A stretch of 12,196 nucleotides of DNA from Planctomycetaceae bacterium (lineage in GTDB: Bacteria > Planctomycetota > Planctomycetia > Pirellulales > Thermoguttaceae): the NCBI GenBank assembly GCA_031287585.1, contig JAITST010000479.1, forward strand, positions 1 through 12,196, given 5' to 3'. The notes beneath the pieces are model-generated. The model had not been told where the DNA came from. It worked only from the letters and a program-made list of their open reading frames with translations, and made no database searches. Shown piece by piece: positions 1 through 7,100 of the stretch. Position 1 is the first letter of the stretch. Every line of letters starts with the position of its first letter. Both the position numbers and the translations under genes were made by a program.

Positions 1-166
1 GTGTAAACTTTAGTGGGGGATTTTGTTTTCAACTAAATGGCACAAAAAATGCTGTGTCCGAGTAACATAACAAAATAATGCCCTAAATCCTTGTTAACTT
101 ATTTTGATGCGATGGTAGCAAGCAAATTTAACGCCAAATGGATCCCCCACTAAGTTTTACACACCC
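1..166. mobile_element. Short non-autonomous element (MITE-like or IS remnant) with inverted ends
   Basis: The first 21 bases (GTGTAAACTTTAGTGGGGGA and one more T) match the reverse complement of 142-162 at 19 of 21 positions, so the stretch has inverted ends about 120 bases apart. The interior is AT-rich and has no credible reading frame. The right end abuts a protein-coding remnant in mid-gene, as expected of an insertion. Because the left end coincides with the window edge, a flanking target duplication cannot be tested and the true left boundary may lie outside. Ends with GTGTAAA-type sequence occur in several insertion-sequence families, including IS256-like ones, but the family cannot be assigned from this. 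Confidence 0.6.
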
Positions 167-370
167 GGTCGCGCCGAAGGTCTCGCCGAAGGTGAAGCGA
201 GGGGCAAGAAAAATGGTATTCAGCGAACGCTCACCAAACGTTTCAACACTGTTCCGGCGGCGATGACGGCGGATGTTAATGCTTTGTCAGACGTTGCCGA
301 AATCGAAAAACTGGCGGACTTGGCGTTTGATTGTAAAACTCTAGATGAGTTTGGTAAGGCAATGAAATGA
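167..370 (+). pseudogene. 3' remnant of an Rpn-family (PD-(D/E)XK) nuclease/putative transposase gene
   Basis: This open frame has 67 codons ending at TGA (368-370) and no start of its own; it runs directly out of the inverted end of the upstream element. It opens with an EGLAEGEARGKK stretch, then LTKRFNTVP, then a helical segment with ALSDVAEIEKLADLAF and a last CKTLDEF motif. This is the layout of the C-terminus of Rpn-type recombination-promoting nuclease/putative transposase proteins: a Glu-Gly-Lys repeat, an L..RFG.LP-like motif, then a helical tail with L..LAD.ALD..TL.E. The catalytic nuclease core, normally some 200 residues upstream, is absent, so the piece should be inactive. It could be the intact end of a gene split by the 1-166 element, with the rest left of the window. 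Family assignment is by pattern recognition only. Confidence 0.6.
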
Positions 371-476
371 CAGTAAAGACGCACGACCGCGCGTCTCTAT
401 GATGAACTGTTAGAAAATTATTTTGTTATGTTGCTTGGACACGGTATTTTTGGTATCGTTTTTAATCCCCAATAAA
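371..476. other. Intergenic stretch after the Rpn remnant, with a short palindrome
   Basis: No gene is visible here. A small inverted repeat, AGACGC (377-382) with GCGTCT (391-396), lies just after the remnant's stop codon. It has no following T-run, so it is a palindromic repeat rather than a convincing terminator. The rest is AT-rich and unremarkable. Confidence 0.4.
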
Positions 477-501
477 ATCCCTCACTTATTTTTACACGCC
501 C
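477..501. repeat. Solitary element end related to the right end at 142-166
   Basis: Positions 477-501 match 142-166 at 21 of 25 bases in the same orientation; both contain ATCCC, CACT, TTTTACAC and CCC in order. It looks like the right-hand terminus of a second, related mobile element. No left partner is visible in the correct orientation within the window. A 12-base inverted match (GTGTAAAAATAA) occurs at 1829-1840 on the far side of the aldolase gene. Confidence 0.5.
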
Positions 502-583
502 TGTTGAGAGAAATTTTCAACCGTGACAAATGTATGCAAAAGGAATAGTGTTGCAGGAAAAACTACGTGAGAACACATACGCC

Positions 584-617
584 ATACCGAACACAATTTT
601 CAATCGTGTTCGGTACT
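584..617 (-). terminator. Hairpin downstream of the aldolase gene, possible terminator
   Basis: ACCGAACAC (586-594) pairs with GTGTTCGGT (606-614). Three further pairs lie inside a single mismatch (596-598 with 602-604), leaving a 3-base loop. It lies about 50 bases past the stop codon of the minus-strand aldolase. There is no T-run on either strand, so factor-independent termination is doubtful. The half-site ATACCGAACAC recurs near 12030, which suggests it may instead belong to a dispersed repeat. Confidence 0.35.
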
Positions 618-662
618 ATTACCGTTGATTCCGACTAACGGAATGGTACGCAAAATTACGTA

Positions 663-1682
663 CTACTTACAACCACATCCGCAACCGCACGATTTTCCGC
701 CGCTGCCTGCGAGACTTTTTCTTACCGATTCAAGTTGACCGCTGCTGCCTAGCATCGAATTTTTGTGCTTAATGTACTCTGCGTACGCTTGCATAAACTC
801 TTTACCAGCCGGACGCAAATCAAAGTCTTCCGGTTTATCGCGGAAATGTTCACGATGAATTGCACACCATACCAAACGACCGTCAGTGTCAATGTTGATT
901 TTCGTAACACCGAGTTTCGCGGCTGGTAGATATTGTTTCTCATCGACACCGCTCGCGTCTTTCAACTTGCCGCCTGCGTTGTTAATACGTTCGACCCATT
1001 CGTGCGGAACACTGCTGCTGCCGTGCATAACAAGCGGGAAATCTTTCGGAATCGCCTTCTGAATTTTTTCGAGAACATCGAAATGCAAACCTTGTTTGCC
1101 GGAAAACTTGAACGCGCCGTGAGATGTTCCGATTGCGACTGCCAACGAATCGACTCCCGTTTTGGCGATAAACTCCGCCGCTTGTGCCGGGGCTGTCAGT
1201 TTTACGCTGCCGACAATGTCTTCTTCAACACCGCCGAGTTGACCTAGTTCAGATTCGACAACGATACCTTTCGCATGTGCTTTATCAACAACTTTCTTTG
1301 TGATTTCGATGTTCTTCGCAAACTCCTCGTGCGATGCGTCAATCATAACCGAACTGTAAAAACCGCTGTTGATACAGTCGTAGCAAACCTCTTCTGTACC
1401 ATGGTCAAGATGAACCGCGAAAATAGCGTCTGGGAAAACTTCGTCGGCAGTACGAATCATTCCTTCGAGAAACGCCTTGTCGGTATAACTTCTTGAACCA
1501 CGCGAGATTTGGATAATGAACGGTGCCGAGGCGGTTACGTCGCTAGGGTCTGAATTTTCTTTCGACTTGCCAAGATTACCGCGAAAGAGTCCGACAATCT
1601 GTTCGAGGTTATTGATGTTGTACGCACCGATGGCATACTTTCCGTATGCGTGACGGAAAAGGTCTTTTGTTGTAACAATCAT
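663..1682 (-). CDS. fba: Class II (zinc-dependent) fructose-bisphosphate aldolase
   Basis: This enzyme should cleave fructose 1,6-bisphosphate reversibly to dihydroxyacetone phosphate and glyceraldehyde 3-phosphate in cytosolic glycolysis/gluconeogenesis. The 339-residue product carries the family signatures in order: AYNINNLEQ near residue 20, HLDHGT at 91-96 (Asp93 as catalytic candidate and His94 as metal ligand), ESELGQLGG at 143-151, AIGTSHGAFK at 183-192 (His188), VMHGSSS at 218-224 (His220) and KINIDTDGR at 261-269. Length and motif spacing fit a complete class II enzyme. The start is supported by AAGGAG on the minus strand (1691-1696), eight bases before ATG. The oddity is the C-terminus: after a Gly/Ser-rich stretch it ends in four alternating Cys-Gly units (residues 332-338) and Lys, which is not part of the catalytic fold. 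The gene stands alone; its neighbour upstream is transcribed divergently. Confidence 0.95.
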   Translation of the reverse strand: MIVTTKDLFRHAYGKYAIGAYNINNLEQIVGLFRGNLGKSKENSDPSDVTASAPFIIQISRGSRSYTDKAFLEGMIRTADEVFPDAIFAVHLDHGTEEVCYDCINSGFYSSVMIDASHEEFAKNIEITKKVVDKAHAKGIVVESELGQLGGVEEDIVGSVKLTAPAQAAEFIAKTGVDSLAVAIGTSHGAFKFSGKQGLHFDVLEKIQKAIPKDFPLVMHGSSSVPHEWVERINNAGGKLKDASGVDEKQYLPAAKLGVTKINIDTDGRLVWCAIHREHFRDKPEDFDLRPAGKEFMQAYAEYIKHKNSMLGSSGQLESVRKSLAGSGGKSCGCGCGCK

Positions 1683-1690
1683 TCTAATTG

Positions 1691-1696
1691 CTCCTT
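1691..1696 (-). promoter_or_regulatory. Ribosome binding site of the aldolase gene
   Basis: AAGGAG on the minus strand, eight bases before the ATG at 1680-1682; a strong Shine-Dalgarno match that fixes the start. Confidence 0.75.
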
Positions 1697-1825
1697 ATAA
1701 GTGACAATGTATATGTTTCGACCGGCAAGTTCACACAACGTAAACATCAATAACCGTCCGAACTTCAATCAATCTAATCACACAAACATTGTACACGTTT
1801 TCCGACATAATAAAAGGGGCGGTAG

Positions 1826-1931
1826 GGTGTGTAAAAATAATTAACCACGAAGACTCGATGTCACGAAGGAAGAAAAAGAATTTTAGATTTATAATTTTGT
1901 AAAATCAAATCTAAAATCACAAATCTAAAAT
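1826..1931. repeat. Composite of short dispersed repeats, including an 11-bp hairpin
   Basis: The stretch begins with GTGTGTAAAAATAA, an element-end-like sequence inverted relative to 486-497. A purine-rich ACCACGAAGA...CACGAAGGAAG segment follows. Then comes a perfect 11-base inverted repeat, ATTTTAGATTT (1880-1890) with AAATCTAAAAT (1907-1917), whose right arm is repeated directly at 1921-1931. There is no open frame. I read it as mobile-element scar sequence, without assigning a family. Confidence 0.45.
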
Positions 1932-1963
1932 AACTGTATTCTTGATTTTATTGGGCAGATAGC

Positions 1964-2028
1964 AGGCGGCAATGTAGCGGTACTCCGCACAGTTGCGCAT
2001 TGTTGATAGCGGATTAAATCAACGTGTA
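1964..2028 (+). repeat. Dispersed palindromic (REP-like) repeat, copy A
   Basis: Two modules are visible. Module X (1964-2005) matches the reverse complement of 8052-8092 at most positions, including the shared core TACTCCGCA. Module Y (2005-2028) contains GATAGCGGATTAAAT followed by ACGTGTA and matches 8027-8051 in the same orientation. Copies A and B therefore have the same modules, but X is flipped relative to Y. No coding role is evident. Confidence 0.6.
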
Positions 2029-2134
2029 TTTACGGTTATTCCGTATAATCTGGATAAATTGCGTAAAATTTTCTAATTATATTGCTCTGGTGTCTTGTAA
2101 AAATTTTCACGGAGTAGTAGAATCTATGGTATCA

Positions 2135-2240
2135 CATACTCAGGACATTGTTGTTCCTGAATTTTAGTATGTACGCATCTATGCCTGCTCGTGCGGGTTA
2201 TAGAATAATGTAAACGTTTTGCGGGAGCGTTTCCCGCAAA
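2135..2240 (+). promoter_or_regulatory. Hairpin-rich region upstream of the small exported protein
   Basis: Two clear stem-loops occur in the 145 bases before the gene at 2278. The first pairs ACATACT (2135-2141) with AGTATGT (2166-2172) and CAGGA (2142-2146) with TCCTG (2156-2160), with a one-sided bulge. The second pairs TTTGCGGGA (2218-2226) with TCCCGCAAA (2232-2240) around a 5-base loop, 24 bases before the ribosome binding site. Between them, TATAGAATAAT near 2200 could be a -10 element, in which case only the second hairpin is transcribed. The second hairpin has no T-run, so a stabilising leader or a protein or RNA binding site is more likely than attenuation. Confidence 0.4.
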
Positions 2241-2263
2241 GCAAAACATCACCAGTATCACTC

Positions 2264-2270
2264 GAGGAGA
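2264..2270 (+). promoter_or_regulatory. Ribosome binding site of the small exported protein
   Basis: GAGGAGA, seven bases before the ATG at 2278; a good Shine-Dalgarno match supporting this start. Confidence 0.7.
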
Positions 2271-2277
2271 CTAGATT

Positions 2278-2778
2278 ATGTTGAAAAAGTTTTTTGTGTT
2301 GGCTGTTTTTGCGTTCTGTTCAGCCGGATTTGTTTCGGCGCAGGACACCGTTAAAATTGATTCCACGTCCGACGTTACGATTGACGAACAACCTGTTACG
2401 ACTGACGGCGAAATCATTTACGACGGCAGTATCGGTTGCGGCGGATGTTATGACCCTTGCGAACGTCCGTGCTTCTTTACACGTTTGTTCCGCGGCGGTT
2501 GCTTCAATCAAGTTCGCGAATACTGCCCGCCGCCGGCAATCGTTTCGCGTCCGGCTCTACCGCCAGTCGCTCACAGACCATATTACGGACCGCGTGCGTT
2601 TGGTTCGTATGACGCACAGCGACCTTACGTTGCGCCGCGTCCGTGCTTCGCTCCGCCGGTAACACCGTACTGCGTTGCACCGATATGTGCACCGGTTTAT
2701 GTCGCTCCGGTTGTCTATGCACCGGTTGTCGTTCGTCCATATTTTTATACGCCGGTTTACTACGGACCTTGCTTCTAG
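2278..2778 (+). CDS. Small exported Cys/Pro/Tyr-rich protein of unknown function
   Basis: I do not recognise a named family. The 166-residue product starts with a typical signal peptide: two lysines, a hydrophobic core and a VSA-Q cleavage site after residue 21. The mature part has three zones. Residues 22-52 are acidic and Thr-rich. Residues 53-83 hold six cysteines (54, 57, 61, 65, 75, 83), including CGGC and DPCERPC. From 84 to the end it is Pro/Tyr/Val/Arg-rich, with repeated short units such as YVAP, APV and RPY and four more cysteines, the last at 165. Ten cysteines in an exported protein suggest disulfides, metal binding or covalent cross-linking in the envelope. Pro-Tyr-Val repeats recall structural surface or coat proteins, but that is inference. 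It is a single-gene unit with its own ribosome binding site, structured upstream region and strong terminator. Confidence 0.8.
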   Translation: MLKKFFVLAVFAFCSAGFVSAQDTVKIDSTSDVTIDEQPVTTDGEIIYDGSIGCGGCYDPCERPCFFTRLFRGGCFNQVREYCPPPAIVSRPALPPVAHRPYYGPRAFGSYDAQRPYVAPRPCFAPPVTPYCVAPICAPVYVAPVVYAPVVVRPYFYTPVYYGPCF

Positions 2779-2868
2779 TTGGCAACTGAATGAATATAGG
2801 TTGCCGTTTTGACGGGAACCGAATTTAGTCAATAAATTGTCAGCAAAACGCAAACATCAGTCTGATTA

Positions 2869-2920
2869 GGCAATATGTGCCGCGAACGTCGGTTATAACG
2901 TTTGCGGCATATTGCTTTTC
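2869..2920 (+). terminator. Strong intrinsic terminator of the small exported protein gene
   Basis: GCAATATG, GCCGC and AACGT on the left arm (2870-2889) pair with ACGTT, GCGGC and ATATTGC on the right (2898-2915), with a two-base bulge and one mismatch. TTTTCTT follows directly on the plus strand. It lies about 90 bases past the stop codon, between two convergent genes. The minus strand has no T-run, so it mainly serves the plus-strand gene. Confidence 0.8.
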
Positions 2921-2975
2921 TTGTACACTATTAACATTCGTAAACGAATAAAAACACCGTTTTTTACGTCGTTAA

Positions 2976-3710
2976 TCACGGATCAGTAACCGCGTGCAGA
3001 TACAGTGCAATACGCCCGTATAGGTCTAACAGATTCTGCCATTGATATTGTTCCAGCGATACGCTGCCAACATTGGCATCTTTGTTTGAATCCGGATTTT
3101 GTGCGTTAACTGTCGTCACCAGATAACGTAATCGCAACTGTATGTACTGCAAGAACTCCGCGAGTTGCGCGGATTGTTTCAGCGGCAAGTTCACCGGCAA
3201 CTCCGGTGCTGCTAGTTTATGCAGATTCGCGATGTCGTCCTGTGTCAGATTACGGAAGATTTCCGCGTCGAGAGGCGACGAGTTAAAAAACGACGATTTC
3301 GCACCGCCTTCCGGCGAAACCAACGCCGATTCAACAACCTGCAAACCGTCACAACCCATCGGAATTGCTTCGTCCGTACCGGTTTTGCGAAGTACACGCA
3401 AACGTTCGGCGATTTCGGTTGCCGACCCGAAAAGAATTTGCGATCGTCCAACAGAAACCAAATCACCCGGACGCAACCGCCAAAGGTGTATCGCTTCACC
3501 GTTGACACGTGTCCCGTTTGTACTCTGCAAATCGGTCAACAGTATCGCGTCTCCGTCTTCAGTTATACGCAAATGATAGCGGCTGATACGCTCATCGTTC
3601 AACTGAATCGAGTTACCGTCTTCACGTCCCAGCGTGACCGGCATAACCATCTGGTTAAAAATCCTGCCACGTTCAGGTCCGTCCAATACGCGAAGTGTTA
3701 CAAGTGCCAT
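2976..3710 (-). CDS. FHA-domain protein (phosphothreonine-binding)
   Basis: The 244-residue product has an N-terminal forkhead-associated domain, which binds phosphothreonine peptides and usually links to Ser/Thr kinase signalling. Visible motifs are GRE at 28-30, SRYH at 43-46 and NGTRVN at 65-70, with the usual spacing, and GRSQILFG ends the domain near residue 92. The rest is helical, without a recognisable domain, and ends in an Leu/Tyr-rich stretch. The ATG at 3708-3710 is preferred. The frame stays open to a TTG at 3752, but the FHA strand (VTLRVLDGPERGRIF) begins straight after the ATG and the extra 14 residues look non-conserved. Neither start has a good ribosome binding site. No kinase or phosphatase lies in the window, so the partner is unknown. 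The neighbour on the same strand ends over 400 bases upstream. Confidence 0.88.
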   Translation of the reverse strand: MALVTLRVLDGPERGRIFNQMVMPVTLGREDGNSIQLNDERISRYHLRITEDGDAILLTDLQSTNGTRVNGEAIHLWRLRPGDLVSVGRSQILFGSATEIAERLRVLRKTGTDEAIPMGCDGLQVVESALVSPEGGAKSSFFNSSPLDAEIFRNLTQDDIANLHKLAAPELPVNLPLKQSAQLAEFLQYIQLRLRYLVTTVNAQNPDSNKDANVGSVSLEQYQWQNLLDLYGRIALYLHAVTDP

Positions 3711-4045
3711 CGTTATTACCGCTAAAATAGAAAAGTTTTTTCTCACAGACAACGGCGTGCCAACCGTGACCGCGCAAGATTATTTATACAGTATAGCATA
3801 TATTTTGGTACACAGACAAGTTCTAATGAAGATATTGTAGAATTTTTTTCAGACAGGTATAACCGCAAGGTTTATCTGCATACCAATTTGTTAATCGTTC
3901 ACATTTCGTTACCGTACATTGAATCATTACCCCAATCGTTTGCAATTTATCCTCATATAGTTGATAACCAGAATCGCGTCATTTAACCGCAGGTGTCGCG
4001 TGCGGCGTAATCGTGACGCGACTCACGGTTCAAATAATTTATTTC
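3711..4045. other. AT-rich intergenic region upstream of the FHA gene
   Basis: It lies between the FHA start and the terminator of the large secreted protein gene. No reading frame or RNA gene is convincing. The part near 3780-3810 is AT-rich (TATTTATACAGTATAGCATA) and is a plausible promoter region for the minus-strand FHA gene, though I cannot pin down boxes. The remainder shows nothing I can name. Confidence 0.4.
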
Positions 4046-4072
4046 AAAAAGGGCAGACACTAATGTTTGCCC
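4046..4072 (-). terminator. Intrinsic terminator of the large CXXCH-containing protein gene
   Basis: On the minus strand GGGCAAAC (4072-4065) pairs with GTCTGCCC (4058-4051) at seven of eight positions around a 6-base loop. Five T residues (4050-4046) follow. It lies about 55 bases past the stop codon of the gene at 4129-7419 and separates it from the FHA gene. Confidence 0.8.
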
Positions 4073-4128
4073 AAAATTTGACGTACCGAAATTACGGTTT
4101 TTCGAGAAAAAAATCATAACTGCTCCGG

Positions 4129-7100
4129 CTAAAGTGTCTCTCCTATCATCACGTTTTTAATCGTCCCCTTCATCTGGTGCTGTTGTCCGAAATTTGTTTC
4201 TTCATAATTTCCGATTACCAACGAGCCGCCCCACACTTTTGGTTTGTTCAACTGTACCTGTTTCTCTGCTACCGTTTTGCCGTCTTGCGACACCGTCATT
4301 GATTTACCATCGTACTTGCACGTTATGTGAACCCACTGACCAACCGGCACTTTGCCGCCGTCGCAATCTGTACCCGCGATGTGAAACCGCCACGTTCCGT
4401 TTAGTCCCTGAATAAACCAGCCGCTCTGATTCCAACGTCCGTAACTTACCAGCACCGGCATTGCGTCCGCACTGTCCAACTTTACGTCAAAGTCGAGTAC
4501 AAACGTTTTATCAATGTTGAGGTTCTTAAACGGAAATACCATACCGCCCTTCGTTACCTGTAATCCTTCCGACGTTATTTTCGCGTCGCCCTTGAGCGTC
4601 GAAAAATGCGATGTAATGTTGTCCGTAAGCGTTACCTCGAACGGTTCACGTGTCGGCTTTTCCGGTATCTCCGGTACTTCTACCTCAATCGCAATCGGTT
4701 TACTCCGAACACCGTTACCCTCCAACACCAATTCGTACTTCGTCAAACCAGCACTCGTCGGCTCGTCAACGTAACTGTGCGCCGTTGTCTCATTAATCAG
4801 TTCACCGTTACGGTACAGATAAAAGTTCAAACCAAACGTTTCGGTTGACCTGTCCCAAGTCAGCAACACTGTTGCGTCTTTAACATTAATCGTTGCGGAC
4901 AACTTCGGCAATTTTTGCGGCAATTGCATCGGATGAATCTGTCGAAACTGCCCCGCTACAGAGTTGCCGCCGGGCATATCAATTCTTGGCGACGACAACG
5001 CCGCATCGTGCGCCGCCGTCAGCAGCGCAAGCATCCGTTGATACACCGCGTTGTTCGGCGATTCAAACGAGACAACCGCTTCTCCGCTCTTGTCCCACCG
5101 CCGCAGTTCCTGTGTCGGGAACGACGAGAGCGGCACAACAGCATGTTGATACTGCGAATTATTAAGCATCCGAACCCGTCGCCAATTTTGGTCAACCGGA
5201 ACATTACGGCAAAAACCGAGACCGTAGCCAGCGGAATCTTTCGCTAACGGCGCACGCAGAATCCGACTCAATTCCGGCTTTTCAAGGTTTATCCAGTCCG
5301 CCTCAAAACGACTGATATTCCCTTTGCTGTCAGCGTGACACTTCGCGCAACCGTTCTCTTGCATTATTTTTGTCAACTCTGTTTTCACAGTATCCCAAAT
5401 CGGTAGTGAGTAACCGTGCTTCGTGAAATTCCATGTTCCGTAGTACAAACCGTTCGTGTCAATCCACGCGAGAACGAGTTCTTTTTCCGTTTGAGAAAGG
5501 TTGACCTTATCCTTATGTCCCGACAGAACAATGTCCGCGAGCGGCGCGTTACCCGAGCCGTGTTGGTACGCATCTAGAATTTGAGCGGAGTAATATGCCG
5601 TACCGTTCATACAGTCAATCGCGCCGATGAGCGGTGATTTGTAAATCACTTCACGGCGGCTAACCAAATTTTCGTAACTGTTATTGAAATAAGCCGTCCA
5701 ACCGCCTGTCAAATCGAGACCGCCTTCAATACCTTTTTCGCCGCCGTGACATTCAACGCAATGTTTATCGAAAATCGGCTGCACCATCGAAGCGTAATCA
5801 ATTGGACCACTGCCCCAACTCTCCGCCCGCAACCGGATCGGCTCCGATTTTAACGACGAGTTAAAACGATGAGCAGTCATCGTTTTCGGCGCGATTTCGT
5901 ACTCGTGACAACCAACACAACTTCGCGTCGTTCCCGGTGCCGCTTGAATGAACGTTCGCATACTGCGCACTAACTTATGTTGTTCGTCGAGAAGTTGGAA
6001 ATAAACCGCCTTGCCGCTCGGTACTGTAAAATACGCACTGCCGTCCGCGTTGACCGGCACTTCGCCTAAAAAGTTTTTCGCACTGAACGCCAACGCTGCC
6101 GATACCACATAAGTTTGATTCAGGAACGTCGGACCCGGTGTCGGACTGATTCGGCTCGTCTCTTCGATCACGCGAAGATATTTTATCGTTCCCTTTTTTA
6201 CTGTCGGATTACCGGCGTAAACGTCCTGCACGAAGAAGTTGCCTTCCGTTTTTGTACGGTCAACTTGGTCTGCAATCGACGGCGGCACCGGACGCGGCGA
6301 GACGATAATCGGGTTGTGCAAGTCAATCGACGCATCGTACAAAATCTGTTTCCGTTTGCCTGACCGGTCAATCAGCAGCAGCGAGTTTTTCTGTTTCGGT
6401 GCCAACTGTCCGCTGTACAACACAAGATTTTCGGATAACGGTTGCGGGTCGCACGATTCGCCGAGATCGCATGTCGGATTGTCGGGATGCTCGAAGTTGT
6501 AAATCGCCTCAATATTATCTTTGCCTTTGCGAATATCAAACATCGCAATCGAACCACGCGGCGGACAATTATGTTTCGTAAAAGCACTGCAAACCAGATT
6601 TGGATTGCCCGGCACGACTTGGTTTTGCAACGTCGCTTCCGGCAACACGAGATTGTTGGCAAACACCGCCGTTTCGTTGGTACCGTCGGGATTGACCGAC
6701 CACGTGCTTTGCTGCGTCAGTGCCGTTTTGTCGATGTACTCCCAACGTCCGAACAAGATACGACCGTCGGGCATAACGGACGGGTCAAATTCATTGACGT
6801 TATTGACACTAATCGGATGAATATCGCTGCCGTCGGCGTTCATTACGTGCAAGATGTTTACGCCTTCATTGGCACACGGCACGAGACCGATGTATCTTGT
6901 CGAAGTAAATACAATCCGTCCATCGGGCAAGTAGGCGGGCATTGTGTCGTGATTACCGCCGTGAACACCGCAGTATTGATTGCAGACGTTTATTTTAGAA
7001 TTGGTGACTTGACGTAATCCGGTACCGTCGATTCCGATTTCGTAAATCGACGTGCCGCCGTGTTGTTCGCCTTTGTAACAGAAGAGGACACGTTTGCCGT

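Noticed and set aside
2294..2853. Several overlapping frames on both strands over the small exported protein gene
   Set aside because: They are shadows of a GC-rich, repetitive coding sequence. Only the 2278 frame has a signal peptide and ribosome binding site.
3711..3752. N-terminal extension of the FHA protein from a TTG codon
   Set aside because: It has no ribosome binding site, and the FHA fold starts at the internal ATG at 3710.
6442..7017. 191-codon plus-strand frame inside the large secreted protein gene
   Set aside because: Antisense shadow. The minus-strand frame has clear propeller motifs over the same bases.
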